Below, piece after piece: positions 9,474 to 18,127 of a stretch of DNA of 64,000 nucleotides. Origin of the DNA: Rhodococcus tibetensis (GTDB taxonomy: Bacteria; Actinomycetota; Actinomycetes; Mycobacteriales; Mycobacteriaceae); NCBI RefSeq assembly GCF_024438035.1, contig NZ_JANFQF010000016.1, positions 1-64,000 on the forward strand, given 5' to 3'. Each line of letters opens with the position of its first letter. Position 1 is the first letter of the stretch. The position numbers and the translations under genes were made by a program. Below the pieces are notes generated by a model. The model was not told where the DNA came from. It did not search any database and worked only from the letters and a program-made list of their open reading frames with translations.

Positions 9474-9500
9474 CCATCCGGTTGGCGAGCGGTGTCGAAT
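9474..9500 (+). promoter_or_regulatory. SigK-like promoter of divergent secreted gene
   Basis: Plus strand CCATCC (9474-9479), 15 bases, TCGAAT (9495-9500). It has the same -35 and the same spacer as the opposite-facing fasciclin promoter and lies 80 bases before the ATG at 9580. Confidence 0.5.
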
Positions 9501-9579
9501 GACTCGCGCAACGGTGCCGCGCAGCCCTCTCTTCGGAGCGCGTGTCGCCGCGGACTCGATCACCGGAAGAGGACTCGAC

Positions 9580-9813
9580 ATGAGCGTTTCGACAAACCGC
9601 GGATGTGCCGTGGGACTCGCAACTGCCGCCGTCGCTGTGCTGCTTTCAGCGGGTCCGGCGCAGGCAGAGCCGATGGGGCAGGCGGAGTTCCCCGGGGCAC
9701 TGGCCCCCGGGAGGGGTGAGCGGCATCGAAGGAATTGCGCGAGCAAACGACCCCGTGACCAACGCGCAATTACACGTCAGTTTCCCGTCGGTGCCGTTCC
9801 AGAGCGCGCCTGA
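9580..9813 (+). pseudogene. Small secreted protein, apparently frameshifted
   Basis: ATG 9580 with an AGAGG site. Residues 1-31 form a clear Sec signal peptide (basic start, [18 protein letters not shown], cleavage after AQA). After about residue 46 this frame turns into Arg-rich sequence with poor codon use and stops at 9813. The +2 frame from about 9712 reads GVSGIEGIARANDPVTNAQL with good GC at third positions, which looks like the true continuation; the switch falls in a C/G-rich run near 9700-9720. Either a genuine frameshift mutation or a sequencing error. Function unknown; probable SigK target. Confidence 0.5.
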
Positions 9814-9851
9814 GGGGCCACCTCACCGACCACGCAAGGCAGAGAAGACAT

Positions 9852-11345
9852 TCAGCCCCTCTGCACGGTGTGATTCAGGCGTGCGGCGGTGCCGGTGATG
9901 TTCTCCATCATTCCCCGGAAGATGATTCCGTGGAACGGGAGGATGGAGTACCAATACAACCGGCCCGCCAGTCCTTTCGGGAAGAAGATCGCGCGTTGTT
10001 CCAACCGTGACGCGTCGGGGTCGATGGCGCAGACACGCCACTCGAGCCAGGCGCCGCCGGGGGCCCGCATCTCAGCTCTGAGCCGCAAGAGTCTTCCTCG
10101 CTCGATGTGCTCGACACGCCAGAAGTCGAGTGGATCACCGGTATTGAGCTGATTCGGATTCCTGCGACCGCGGTTGAGCCCCACGCCACCGGCGATCCGA
10201 TCGAGCCAGCCGCGCATGGACCATGCCAACGGAAAGGAGTACCAACCGTTCTCGCCGCCGATGCTTTCGACGACGCTCCACAGGGTGGGCGCGTCCGCGT
10301 CGCACTCCTTGCTGCGCTCGTCGGTGTAGACCACCTCACCTGCCCAGTCGGGGTCGGAGGGTAATGGATCGGACGGGGCGCCCACGGGGGAAGCGCTTGC
10401 CCAGTTGGTCTCTACTTCACCGTTGTCTATGCGCCGCAATGCCAATCGCACGGCGTCGCGATACGACGTCAGACCTTCTGGCGGCGGCGGGATCACGTCG
10501 TCGATATCGTGCTCGACGACGACGGCGTCGTTGTGCAGCGATTCGATCAATGCCCGTCCCAGCGAACGGGGTATGGGGGTGACCAGCCCAATCCACAATC
10601 CGGCGAGTTTCGGTGTGAGCACCGGTAGTACGAGGATTCTGCGTTGGCGCAGCCCTGCGATCTCCGCATAGATTTGCATCATTTCGCCGTACCGGATCAC
10701 ATCGGGTCCGCCGATGTCGTAGGCGCGGCTGCGCGGCAGCGAGGCCTCCGCTGCCGCGACGAGGTAGTACAGGACGTCTCGGACGGCGATGGGCTGAATC
10801 TTGTTGTTCACCCAGCGGGGCGTGATCATGACCGGAAGCCTGTTGGTGAGATGACGGATCATTTCGAAGGAGGCCGAACCGGATCCGATGACGACACCGG
10901 CTTGCAGAACCATTGTGGGGATACCGGATTCGGTGAGAATTTTCCCGACCGCCGTCCGCGACCGAAGGTGCGGCGAGAGGTCCGCGGAATCGGGATGGAG
11001 CCCGCCCAGATAGACGATCCGTCCCACGCCGGCCGCGTGGGCGGCTTCCGCGACGTTCTCCGCGCTGATCCGTTCGGCCTTCTCGAACTCGTCCGGGCCG
11101 CCCATGGAATGAACGAGGTAGTATACGACTTCCACGTCGGTGAAAGCGGCAGAAAGGGATTGGGGATCACTCAGGTCGCCGCGCGCAACCTCGACGCCGG
11201 CCGCCCACGGGACATCGGTCAGTTTCTCGGGGGAACGCGCCAGAACCCGAACCTGATACCCGGCCTCGAGTAGCCGGGGTGCGAGGCGTCCACCGATGTA
11301 TCCGGTAGCACCCGTGACCAGTACGCGTAACTGTGTCATTCCCAT
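9852..11345 (-). CDS. NAD(P)-binding SDR protein with C-terminal DUF2867
   Basis: 497 aa. Residues about 5-300 are an atypical extended SDR/NmrA-like Rossmann domain (VLVTGATGYIGGRLAPRL at the N-terminus, YYLVHSMGG, GGPDVIRYGEMM); about 340-495 match the DUF2867 module seen in the same fusion in many actinobacteria (GENGWYSFPLAWSMRGWLDRIAGGVGLNRGR, FHGIIFRGMMENI). Similar fusions are annotated as NAD-dependent epimerase-like proteins without known substrate. An in-frame ATG at 11339 is an equally plausible start. Confidence 0.85.
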   Translation of the reverse strand: MGMTQLRVLVTGATGYIGGRLAPRLLEAGYQVRVLARSPEKLTDVPWAAGVEVARGDLSDPQSLSAAFTDVEVVYYLVHSMGGPDEFEKAERISAENVAEAAHAAGVGRIVYLGGLHPDSADLSPHLRSRTAVGKILTESGIPTMVLQAGVVIGSGSASFEMIRHLTNRLPVMITPRWVNNKIQPIAVRDVLYYLVAAAEASLPRSRAYDIGGPDVIRYGEMMQIYAEIAGLRQRRILVLPVLTPKLAGLWIGLVTPIPRSLGRALIESLHNDAVVVEHDIDDVIPPPPEGLTSYRDAVRLALRRIDNGEVETNWASASPVGAPSDPLPSDPDWAGEVVYTDERSKECDADAPTLWSVVESIGGENGWYSFPLAWSMRGWLDRIAGGVGLNRGRRNPNQLNTGDPLDFWRVEHIERGRLLRLRAEMRAPGGAWLEWRVCAIDPDASRLEQRAIFFPKGLAGRLYWYSILPFHGIIFRGMMENITGTAARLNHTVQRG

Positions 11346-11393
11346 ACGCTACCCGTCATCGGCGCTGCCTCGCTCGATCAGCGCTATGGTCTT

Positions 11394-12746
11394 GTGATGG
11401 GCATCGTGCATTCGAGCGTGATCCGATCCGCGCGAGACGAGTTGTTCGCATGGCACACGAGACCGGGTGCCTTCACTCGGCTGGCGCCGCCGTGGCAGCC
11501 GCTCTCGCTCGTGAAGGAATCAGAATCCCTGCAATCGGGTCGGGCAGAATCGCGTTTGCCGGGCGGTCTGCGGTGGATCGCCCAACACGACGCGCATGAG
11601 TACGACCCGCCGCGGCAGTTCGTCGACTATTCCGCGGCGCTCCCGATGCGGGTGCTGGTGCCCTGGCGCCATACGCACAGCTTCGAGGTCGTGTCCGACA
11701 GCGAGACGCGGATGACGGACCGGGTGGAGACCGCCGTGCCGGGCCGCCTCCTGACATCGACGTTCGTCTATCGGCACCGCCAGGTGGCCGACGACGTCGC
11801 CCGCCACCAATGGGCGGACACACTGGCGCCGGGTTCTCTGACGATCGCAGTGACCGGCAGTTCAGGGTTGGTCGGTACCGCCCTCACCGCGTTTCTCTCC
11901 ACCGGAGGACACCGGGTGGTCCGGCTGGTTCGCCGCACGCCGCGCACCCCGGACGAGCGACGGTGGAACCCGGACGCTCCGGCCGCCGATCTCCTCACGG
12001 GGGTCGATGCGGTGATCCACCTCGCCGGCGCATCCATCGCGGGACGTTTCACCGAAAGCCACCGCCGAATTGTCCGGGAAAGCCGGATCGAACCCACTCG
12101 GCGGCTCGCCGAGCTGACCGCAACCACCGCCGACGGACCGAAAATCTTCGTCACTGCATCGGCAATCGGCTACTACGGTCCGGACCGCGGCGACGAGCTG
12201 CTGCATGAAGACGACGAGCGGGGCGAGGGCTTCCTCGCCGACACGGTGGCCGACTGGGAAGGCGCGTCGACTCCTGCCAGCGAGGCAGGCGTGCGGGTTG
12301 TGTCTGTGCGGACCGGGATCGTCCAGTCGCCGAACGGTGGTGTCCTACGTCTGCAGCGACCGCTGTTCGAGGTGGGGCTCGGCGGCCGGCTCGGCTCGGG
12401 TACGCAATGGTTGTCGTGGATCGACCTCGACGACCTGGTGGACGTCTACCATCGGGCCGTGGTCGACACCGAGTTGACCGGTCCGGTGAATGCGGTGGCG
12501 CCGAACCCTGTTCGCAACGAGGAGTACACGTCGGTACTGGCGTCGGTGCTGCATCGGCCGGCGTTCCTGCCGGTGCCCGACCTCGGACCGAAGTTGCTCC
12601 TGGGCGAGCAGGGAGCACGTGAACTGGCTCTCGCGGATCAGCGCGTCACCCCCGGACGGCTTCTCGAGCGGGAGCATCGGTTCCGGCGCCCCGATCTCGA
12701 GAGTGCCCTGCGGCACCAGCTCGGGCGATTCAAGACGGGGGTGTAG
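11394..12746 (+). CDS. TIGR01777-family epimerase-like protein with N-terminal SRPBCC-type domain
   Basis: 450 aa. Residues about 1-145 resemble the SRPBCC (START-like) module that precedes the SDR part in actinobacterial members; about 150-445 is the YfcH/TIGR01777 SDR domain with AVTGSSGLVGTALTAFL, VIHLAGASIAGRF and TASAIGYYG. Substrate unknown. The start is GTG 11394 or ATG 11397. It is divergent from the SDR-DUF2867 gene with only 48 bases between, and its 3' end overlaps the YjbR gene by 17 bases. Confidence 0.85.
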   Translation: MMGIVHSSVIRSARDELFAWHTRPGAFTRLAPPWQPLSLVKESESLQSGRAESRLPGGLRWIAQHDAHEYDPPRQFVDYSAALPMRVLVPWRHTHSFEVVSDSETRMTDRVETAVPGRLLTSTFVYRHRQVADDVARHQWADTLAPGSLTIAVTGSSGLVGTALTAFLSTGGHRVVRLVRRTPRTPDERRWNPDAPAADLLTGVDAVIHLAGASIAGRFTESHRRIVRESRIEPTRRLAELTATTADGPKIFVTASAIGYYGPDRGDELLHEDDERGEGFLADTVADWEGASTPASEAGVRVVSVRTGIVQSPNGGVLRLQRPLFEVGLGGRLGSGTQWLSWIDLDDLVDVYHRAVVDTELTGPVNAVAPNPVRNEEYTSVLASVLHRPAFLPVPDLGPKLLLGEQGARELALADQRVTPGRLLEREHRFRRPDLESALRHQLGRFKTGV

Positions 12747-13098
12747 CACCCCGTTCGCCGTCGTACGCTGCGACGACACGTTTGGGGGCGGAGAGGCGCC
12801 ACGCCTCCTCGACCAGCTCTGCCAGCTCCGTCGTTGTCACGGCTTCCAGGACAACGTCGATCCATCCGTAACGTCCGAAGAACGGTGCCACGAGAAACAC
12901 CTCGGGATCTTCCTGGACGAGCGCGGTCTGAGTTTCGAGGGTGGCTTTCAAGCACACCGTGGGCGCGCCGTACCCGACCAGCCCGAACATTTTGTTGCGC
13001 ACCCGGAAGGTCGGCTGGTCGCCCCAGTTGGCGACCACTACCTCGTGCGCCTCGGGCAGAGCCAGCATCATTGCGCGCACCTCGTGCTCGGTCGGCAT
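12730..13098 (-). CDS. MmcQ/YjbR-family protein
   Basis: 122 aa from ATG 13098 (GGGAG ribosome site); an upstream in-frame start lacks support. The CyaY-like YjbR fold is recognisable from LALPEAHEVVVANWGDQPTFRVRNKMFGLV near the start (residues about 13-42) and the C-terminal DVVLEAVTTTELAELVEEAW. Members are small cytoplasmic proteins of unknown function, sometimes called DNA-binding. Convergent overlap with the preceding gene. Confidence 0.85.
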   Translation of the reverse strand: MPTEHEVRAMMLALPEAHEVVVANWGDQPTFRVRNKMFGLVGYGAPTVCLKATLETQTALVQEDPEVFLVAPFFGRYGWIDVVLEAVTTTELAELVEEAWRLSAPKRVVAAYDGERGATPPS

Positions 13099-13238
13099 CA
13101 CAGCTCCCGCACTCCGTCGTATTGTCGCTTCCGTTATATCGGGCGGCACCGACATCGTTCAGTCTCTGCAGGCACGGCCGCCTCGGGTTCGTAGAGTAAC
13201 CGTGGTGACGAACGAACCACCGGAACAGGAGTGAACCG

Positions 13239-13682
13239 ATGACTGAAGCAGAACCGGCCGGCCCGACCAGCGGTGATCGCAGTCCGGCCGTCGAGGCAGG
13301 GCTGGTAGTTCGCCGGGAGGTCATGGGCGCCGACTTCGTCGAGCGAGCACTCACCCGCACCGCCGGTACCGACAGCGAAGCTCTGCAGGAGTTCGTCAGT
13401 GAACACGTCTGGGGGGCGGTGTGGAATCGACCGGGGTTGGATCGGCGTAGCCGTAGTCTTCTCAATCTCGGCATGCTGATTGCTCTTCGGGCACACGGTG
13501 AGCTGAAAGGGCATGTGCGCGGCGCACTTCGGAATGGTCTGACACGCACGGAGATCGTGGAGGCGGTCATTCACGCAGGCGCTTACTGCGGTGCTCCGGC
13601 CGGGCTGTCGGCAATGGCCGTCGTGCAGGAGGCACTCGACGAGGAACTCGGTCCGCTCGCGGGCAAAGCCGACGCACCGTGA
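13239..13682 (+). CDS. Carboxymuconolactone decarboxylase family protein
   Basis: 147 aa. The CMD fold covers about residues 30-135 (FVSEHVWGAVWNRPGLDRRS, LIALRAHGELKGHVRGALRNGLT, EIVEAVIHAGAYCGAPAG). It resembles 4-carboxymuconolactone decarboxylase (PcaC) more than AhpD because the AhpD CxxC motif is absent. It stands alone here, far from pobA and without other protocatechuate genes, so assignment to the beta-ketoadipate pathway is not made. Strong bidirectional hairpin follows. Confidence 0.85.
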   Translation: MTEAEPAGPTSGDRSPAVEAGLVVRREVMGADFVERALTRTAGTDSEALQEFVSEHVWGAVWNRPGLDRRSRSLLNLGMLIALRAHGELKGHVRGALRNGLTRTEIVEAVIHAGAYCGAPAGLSAMAVVQEALDEELGPLAGKADAP

Positions 13683-13684
13683 CG

Positions 13685-13727
13685 GCACCGGGTTCGGACC
13701 CACCCCTCGCGGGTCCGAATCCGGTGC
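13685..13727. terminator. Bidirectional hairpin between CMD and aztD1
   Basis: Stem GCACCGG + TTCGGACCC pairing with GGGTCCGAA + CCGGTGC around a 9-base loop, only a G-T pair interrupting 17 bp. It separates two convergent genes. Confidence 0.75.
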
Positions 13728-13739
13728 GTGGTCAGTGCG

Positions 13740-14954
13740 TCAGCCGGTGACCCCGGTGATCTCGTTCGGCGTCTGCGGAAGGTCGGCCGAACCGGACACG
13801 GTCCAGGACTCCAGGTTCACGGCGTGGATCTTGTTCTTCGCCGGGTCGGTCACATACGCGGTGCCGTCCTGCACGAACAGTGCGGGCCGCGGCGCCTGCC
13901 ACTTCTCCGGTTCGGTCCACGGTTCGATCAGCGGCACCGTACGGGTCACCGTCTTGGACGCCGGGTCGATCACGTGCAATGCGCCGTCGGTGCCCAGAAC
14001 AAGTGCTTCGCCGTGCACACCGCGGCCGAGGGAACGGAACGTGTAGCTGGTGCCGAGATCGACGAGAGTCAGCTGCCCCGTGGTGGTGTCGGTCAGGCTG
14101 ACCCGCTGGGGACGCTCGAGTTCGGCATCCGGATCGGTCTTGTAATCGCCCAGGATGATCGGGGAGTCCTCGTCCCCGGCCTGGTTGCCGATGCGTCCGT
14201 ACGGATCGGGACTGGTCACCTTGGTGATGACGCCCTCACGGTAGATCAGCAAACCGTTCTGGCAACCGACGACCACGGTTTCGTCCGCGGCCACGGCCTC
14301 CCCGTGCACACCGGGGCACTCCTCGTTGCGTGCGATCTCCTTGCGGTCGCGGTCGAGCACGACGATGCCGGTCCGCTCGTCTTCGTTGCCCACCGTGGTG
14401 AGCATGCTGCCGTCCGACAGTTCGACAGCCACGCCGTGGTGCGCTTCCGGTGTCGTGTAGTCGGTGGTCTCGGGCAGACCGTCGGCGAGCTGAGCCGGGT
14501 CGAAGACGCGCACCAGGCCGGTGCCGTCGTCGAAGAGCACCGTCTTGCCGTCGTGCCGGACCACGTGCCCGGGCGTCTTCGCTTCGAAGGAGATGTCGGT
14601 GACAGCGGGATCACTGACGAAGTGGCTGTCGCCGTCGGTCCAGGTTCCGGCGTCGAGTGCGGTGAAACTGTTGCCGGTGCTGACGAGTACGTGCCGCCCG
14701 TCACCCGCCGGGTTGAGGCGGTTGAACCCGTCCATCTCGGCGGTTCCGACAACATCGAGTGTCTTCGCGTCGAGCACGAGAACACCCCCGTCGTAGCTCA
14801 GCGCGAGTCGAGGCGTCGCCGAATCGGTGCGGGTGGCGGCGGCGTTGTCAGTGGCAGCGCCTGCCGAGTCGGAAGAGCAGGAGGAAAGAAACGCAGCCGA
14901 GAGTCCTAGAGCGACAACGGCGGCGGGTAGGGGAGATCTACGCAAAAGGGTCAC
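13740..14954 (-). CDS. AztD-like zinc metallochaperone, paralogue 1 (lipoprotein)
   Basis: 404 aa from GTG 14954; an upstream ATG would put the Zur-like box inside the gene. The signal peptide ends in LSSC (lipobox), so it is anchored outside the membrane. The rest is a beta-propeller like AztD, which hands zinc to the binding protein AztC. Unlike the second copy in this cluster, it lacks the His/Asp cluster between blades (here only TWTDGDSHF), suggesting altered metal binding. Divided from aztC by 66 bases holding its own operator, so it is probably a separate zinc-repressed transcript. Confidence 0.8.
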   Translation of the reverse strand: MTLLRRSPLPAAVVALGLSAAFLSSCSSDSAGAATDNAAATRTDSATPRLALSYDGGVLVLDAKTLDVVGTAEMDGFNRLNPAGDGRHVLVSTGNSFTALDAGTWTDGDSHFVSDPAVTDISFEAKTPGHVVRHDGKTVLFDDGTGLVRVFDPAQLADGLPETTDYTTPEAHHGVAVELSDGSMLTTVGNEDERTGIVVLDRDRKEIARNEECPGVHGEAVAADETVVVGCQNGLLIYREGVITKVTSPDPYGRIGNQAGDEDSPIILGDYKTDPDAELERPQRVSLTDTTTGQLTLVDLGTSYTFRSLGRGVHGEALVLGTDGALHVIDPASKTVTRTVPLIEPWTEPEKWQAPRPALFVQDGTAYVTDPAKNKIHAVNLESWTVSGSADLPQTPNEITGVTG

Positions 14955-14973
14955 CCAAGAGAAGTACCCTTTA

Positions 14974-14990
14974 TTGCAAATGATTGTCAA
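14974..14990 (-). promoter_or_regulatory. Zur-like operator before aztD1
   Basis: TTGCAAATGATTGTCAA: 6 of 8 base pairs symmetric around G14982, with the ATGATT core typical of actinobacterial Zur boxes. It lies 20 bases upstream of the GTG start. Confidence 0.55.
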
Positions 14991-15020
14991 AGCCACAAGT
15001 GTGCATATTGCGATGTGTCC

Positions 15021-15944
15021 TTACGTCAGGCTCTGAGCGATCGTGACGGAATTCGACTCCATCATCTCGATATAGGTCCCGGCGTCCGACCCCACATCGC
15101 CGAGTGACTCGGTGAACAGAGAGACGACGGCGACGGGTAACCCCGCCTCCGAGGCCAGTACCTCGGCGAGCCGATTCGGTTGAGACGAGTCCACGAAAAT
15201 AGCCGGCACCCTCGCCGCAGTGATCGCGGCAGCAAGATTCGACAGGTCGGAAGCGCTCGGTGACGCCAGCGTGGTTCCACTCGGAATGACGGCGCCGACC
15301 ACCTTGAAATCGAATCGCTCTGCCAGATAACCGAACACATGATGATTGGTGACCAATGTGCGGCGCTCTTCCGGGACATCCGCAAATCGAGCCGTCATCC
15401 GGGTAGTCAGTTCCCCGAGTTCCCGCGCGTAGTCCTCGGATCGGTCGCGAACCATCTCGACATCGACGTCGGCAATATGCGTGATCACCGCGTCGCGAAT
15501 CAGGGCGACGGCCTCACGCATGCGGTCCGGGTCGGTCCAGATGTGCGGGTCGAGTGAACCGGAGGACTGTCCGGTGCCGTACTCGATCGGTCGCACGCGC
15601 TCGCCGACCTCGAGAATCGGAATCGATTCGGCTCGTGCACTATCGACGGTCTTTCCCAGTCCTTCCTCGAGCCCGAGGCCGTTGGACACGATGAGATCGG
15701 CGCTTTCCACCCGTGCGGCTTCGGGCGCCGAGATTTCGAAGGAGTGCGGGTCGGCATTCCTCGGCATCAACACCATGACCTCGGCCTGGTCTCCGACTAC
15801 GTTCTCGACCACGTCGCCCAGAATGTTCGTGGTCACCACGACCACCGGACCATTCGAGGTGGAGGCGCCACACGCGGTGACGACCGAAGCGGCGAGCGCG
15901 AGCAGAAGGCTGAGCGGCACCAGGCGCCGTAGTGCCGCCGTCAT
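15021..15944 (-). CDS. aztC: Zinc ABC transporter substrate-binding lipoprotein AztC
   Basis: 307 aa with lipoprotein signal (lipobox VTAC, Cys about 25). Cluster A-I metal-binding protein: zinc ligands His in NADPHSFE and SLDPHIW and in TNHHVFGYLAERF, and the acidic end VDSSQPNRL. There is no long His-rich loop, as in AztC rather than ZnuA. It collects Zn outside the membrane and delivers it to AztB. ATG overlaps the stop of aztD2 (ATGA). Confidence 0.9.
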   Translation of the reverse strand: MTAALRRLVPLSLLLALAASVVTACGASTSNGPVVVVTTNILGDVVENVVGDQAEVMVLMPRNADPHSFEISAPEAARVESADLIVSNGLGLEEGLGKTVDSARAESIPILEVGERVRPIEYGTGQSSGSLDPHIWTDPDRMREAVALIRDAVITHIADVDVEMVRDRSEDYARELGELTTRMTARFADVPEERRTLVTNHHVFGYLAERFDFKVVGAVIPSGTTLASPSASDLSNLAAAITAARVPAIFVDSSQPNRLAEVLASEAGLPVAVVSLFTESLGDVGSDAGTYIEMMESNSVTIAQSLT

Positions 15945-17197
15945 GATCCCACGACGCTGACCGAGGACGCGGCAATCCCGACGTCGAACGTTCGCGCTAC
16001 CCGTGCGTTGTCGCGATAGTCGATCTCGATCACGGCTTTCGCATCCGGGTCGGTGACGTAGGCGCGATTACCACCGACGGCGATCGCCGCCGACTCGTGC
16101 CGCTTGTTCCCAGTCAGGACTGGGCAGGATGCCGTCTCCGTCCCGGACGCTGCATCGAACACCCGAAAGGTGCCGTCGGCGAGGACGGCGAAGACCGAGC
16201 GGCCGTCGCCGGACAGGTTCACGTCCAGCGCCGCGGCCGGTGTCCGGATGTGGCTCCAGTGGTGCGTCAGTGAATCGAACACAAGCACACCATCATTGGC
16301 GGAGGGCGGTCCCGCAGTCGCGACCAGGACCGGCAGTCCGTCCGGCCCACGAAAAGCGGTGGGACGGGTGCTCGGGCCGATGCCTTGCGGGTACGGGATC
16401 TTCTCCGACGTCCACTGTCCCTCGGTGACGCGGGCGAGAAAGAGTCCGTCGTCGCACGCTGTGAGCGCGTAGGAGTCGAACACGGCTTGTCCGTTCACTG
16501 CCGGGCACGCTGAGTCGAACGTCTTCTCCACCTGACCGTCCGCGCGGCGGAGCTCGAACGTCTCCGGTGCGGAAGCGTTCGCGGTGTTTCGGGTGACGAG
16601 ATAGCGATCGGCGATCGGAATGACCACACCGGAGTGCGGAGATGCGGATTTCACGACCGTACCGACTTCGGCGCTGTCCTTGCGTAGCTGCGCGAAGTCG
16701 ATCACGTCCGCCCGGCCGTCGGTATCGAAGAACGTGGCGACCTTGTCGTCACCGACCACGACGGCCCCCGGCTTTCCGCCCGTCAACGTGCCGACCTCGA
16801 CGGGTGCCTTGGTGTACGAGTGGTCGTGGTCGCCGTGATCGATCGTCCACGATCCGGCATCGACCACATGTACGGCGCCGCCCATCTCGTCGACTGCGAA
16901 CGCGTAGCGGTCTTTGACCGTGGTGAGGAGCGTCGGGTTGTCGAATCGGAACGAATGGACTGTGTCCGCGGTCGTGAGGTCGAGGACGTCGACACGGCCG
17001 GATCCCGCGTCTGCGACGACCAGTCGCGGTTCGGGACCCTCGACCTCGGTGGATCCTGCTTCGGCCGCCAGGTCGCTGCCGGGTTTGGCCTGGCCCGCCG
17101 GTGCAGTCTCGCCCGTCGCGTCCGAACCGCACCCGGTCAGGATCAGTGAGGCGATCGAGGTGACGATCATTGTGCGCACGAGTCTCGTGTCCTGCAT
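15941..17197 (-). CDS. aztD: AztD zinc metallochaperone, paralogue 2 (lipoprotein)
   Basis: 418 aa. I choose ATG 17197 because GGAG sits 7 bases upstream; the earlier ATG at 17209 overlaps that site. Lipobox LTGC (Cys near 23). A beta-propeller follows, with a metal-binding cluster IDHGDHDHSY near residue 130, as expected for AztD, which stores zinc and transfers it to AztC. Coupled to aztC by ATGA overlap. A perfect Zur-like palindrome lies 21 bases upstream. Confidence 0.88.
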   Translation of the reverse strand: MQDTRLVRTMIVTSIASLILTGCGSDATGETAPAGQAKPGSDLAAEAGSTEVEGPEPRLVVADAGSGRVDVLDLTTADTVHSFRFDNPTLLTTVKDRYAFAVDEMGGAVHVVDAGSWTIDHGDHDHSYTKAPVEVGTLTGGKPGAVVVGDDKVATFFDTDGRADVIDFAQLRKDSAEVGTVVKSASPHSGVVIPIADRYLVTRNTANASAPETFELRRADGQVEKTFDSACPAVNGQAVFDSYALTACDDGLFLARVTEGQWTSEKIPYPQGIGPSTRPTAFRGPDGLPVLVATAGPPSANDGVLVFDSLTHHWSHIRTPAAALDVNLSGDGRSVFAVLADGTFRVFDAASGTETASCPVLTGNKRHESAAIAVGGNRAYVTDPDAKAVIEIDYRDNARVARTFDVGIAASSVSVVGS

Positions 17198-17217
17198 ACT
17201 GCACTCCATCTAATAAA

Positions 17218-17232
17218 TAATGACAATCATTA
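17218..17232 (-). promoter_or_regulatory. Zur operator before aztD2-aztC
   Basis: TAATGA-CAA-TCATTA on the plus strand, a perfect 6-3-6 palindrome, AT-rich in an otherwise GC-rich region. It is the best Zur-box candidate in the cluster. Confidence 0.7.
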
Positions 17233-17240
17233 CCGCTAGA

Positions 17241-18095
17241 CTAGCGAACCGGCGCTGCTGCGGGCGGACCCGCGGTGCGCAGGCGTGAGATTGCAGCTCG
17301 GATGAGAATGGCAACGAAGAATTGCAGCACGGCCAGTCCGGCGATGGTGGCGCCCGCGGCGGTGTCTGCGTTCCACGACACGATCAGTCCGAGGGCTGTG
17401 GCCGACCATCCGAGCAGCATGGCCATACCCATGGTCGCGACGATGGAACGGCCGAACAGCGCCGCGGTGGCGGACGGTGCAACCAGGAGGCCGAATACGA
17501 GCAATGTTCCGACGATACGGAACGATGCCACGACGGCGAGTACCACCAGGGCGAGTAGTGCCAGGTGCGCCAATCGGGGGTGTAACCCCAATGTGTGCGC
17601 TTTGCGTTCGTCGAAAACCAGAGCAACGAACGGCCGATAGGCCACCACGGAAACTGCCGTCGCGGCGAAAACGGCCAGGGTCAGCCACACTAGATCGCTC
17701 CAGGTTGCCGACAGTACATCGCCGAACAGGAACGCTGTGAGGTCGACTGCGAAAGATCTTGCCCGCGAGACGATTACCACCCCGAGAGCAAGCATGCCGA
17801 CGAACAACAGCCCGATCCCAGTGTCCTCGGACAACCGTGAATTCTTCGACACCCAGGAAACGCCGAGAATCATCACCACCGCACTCGCGGCTGCGCCGAC
17901 GATGAGGTTGGCGCTCGCGAGGTAGGCGACCGCCACGCCGGGCAGCATCCCGTGGGAGATGGCCTCGCTCATGAACGCCATTCCGCGCACCACCACCCAA
18001 GTGCCCACCAATCCGCACAGAACAGAGACCAACATTCCGGCGCACAATGCCCGGCGAACGAAGGACACCATGAACGGATCGAGTAGCCATTGCAT
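17241..18095 (-). CDS. aztB: Zinc ABC transporter permease AztB
   Basis: 284 aa, an ABC-3 family permease with about eight hydrophobic segments; family motifs include GTWVVVRGMAFMSEAISHGMLPGVA near the start and GTLLVFGLLVAPSATA near 215. It forms the membrane channel partnered by AztA and fed by AztC. It is transcribed divergently from aztA with only 19 bases between the start codons, so both share one control region. Confidence 0.92.
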   Translation of the reverse strand: MQWLLDPFMVSFVRRALCAGMLVSVLCGLVGTWVVVRGMAFMSEAISHGMLPGVAVAYLASANLIVGAAASAVVMILGVSWVSKNSRLSEDTGIGLLFVGMLALGVVIVSRARSFAVDLTAFLFGDVLSATWSDLVWLTLAVFAATAVSVVAYRPFVALVFDERKAHTLGLHPRLAHLALLALVVLAVVASFRIVGTLLVFGLLVAPSATAALFGRSIVATMGMAMLLGWSATALGLIVSWNADTAAGATIAGLAVLQFFVAILIRAAISRLRTAGPPAAAPVR

Positions 18096-18112
18096 AGTGC
18101 TAACCTAAGCGA

Positions 18113-18127
18113 TAATGATTGTCGTAA
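18113..18127 (+). promoter_or_regulatory. Possible Zur half-palindrome over the aztA start
   Basis: TAATGATTGTCGTAA repeats the left arm and centre of the aztD2 operator (TAATGATTG) but the right arm is degenerate. It overlaps the aztA ATG and lies 18 bases from the aztB start, so one bound repressor could shut both genes. Confidence 0.45.

Noticed and set aside
13239-13682. PcaC linked to pobA as one protocatechuate pathway
   Set aside because: It is 7 kb from pobA, with unrelated genes between and no pcaGHBD; pathway membership is not supported.
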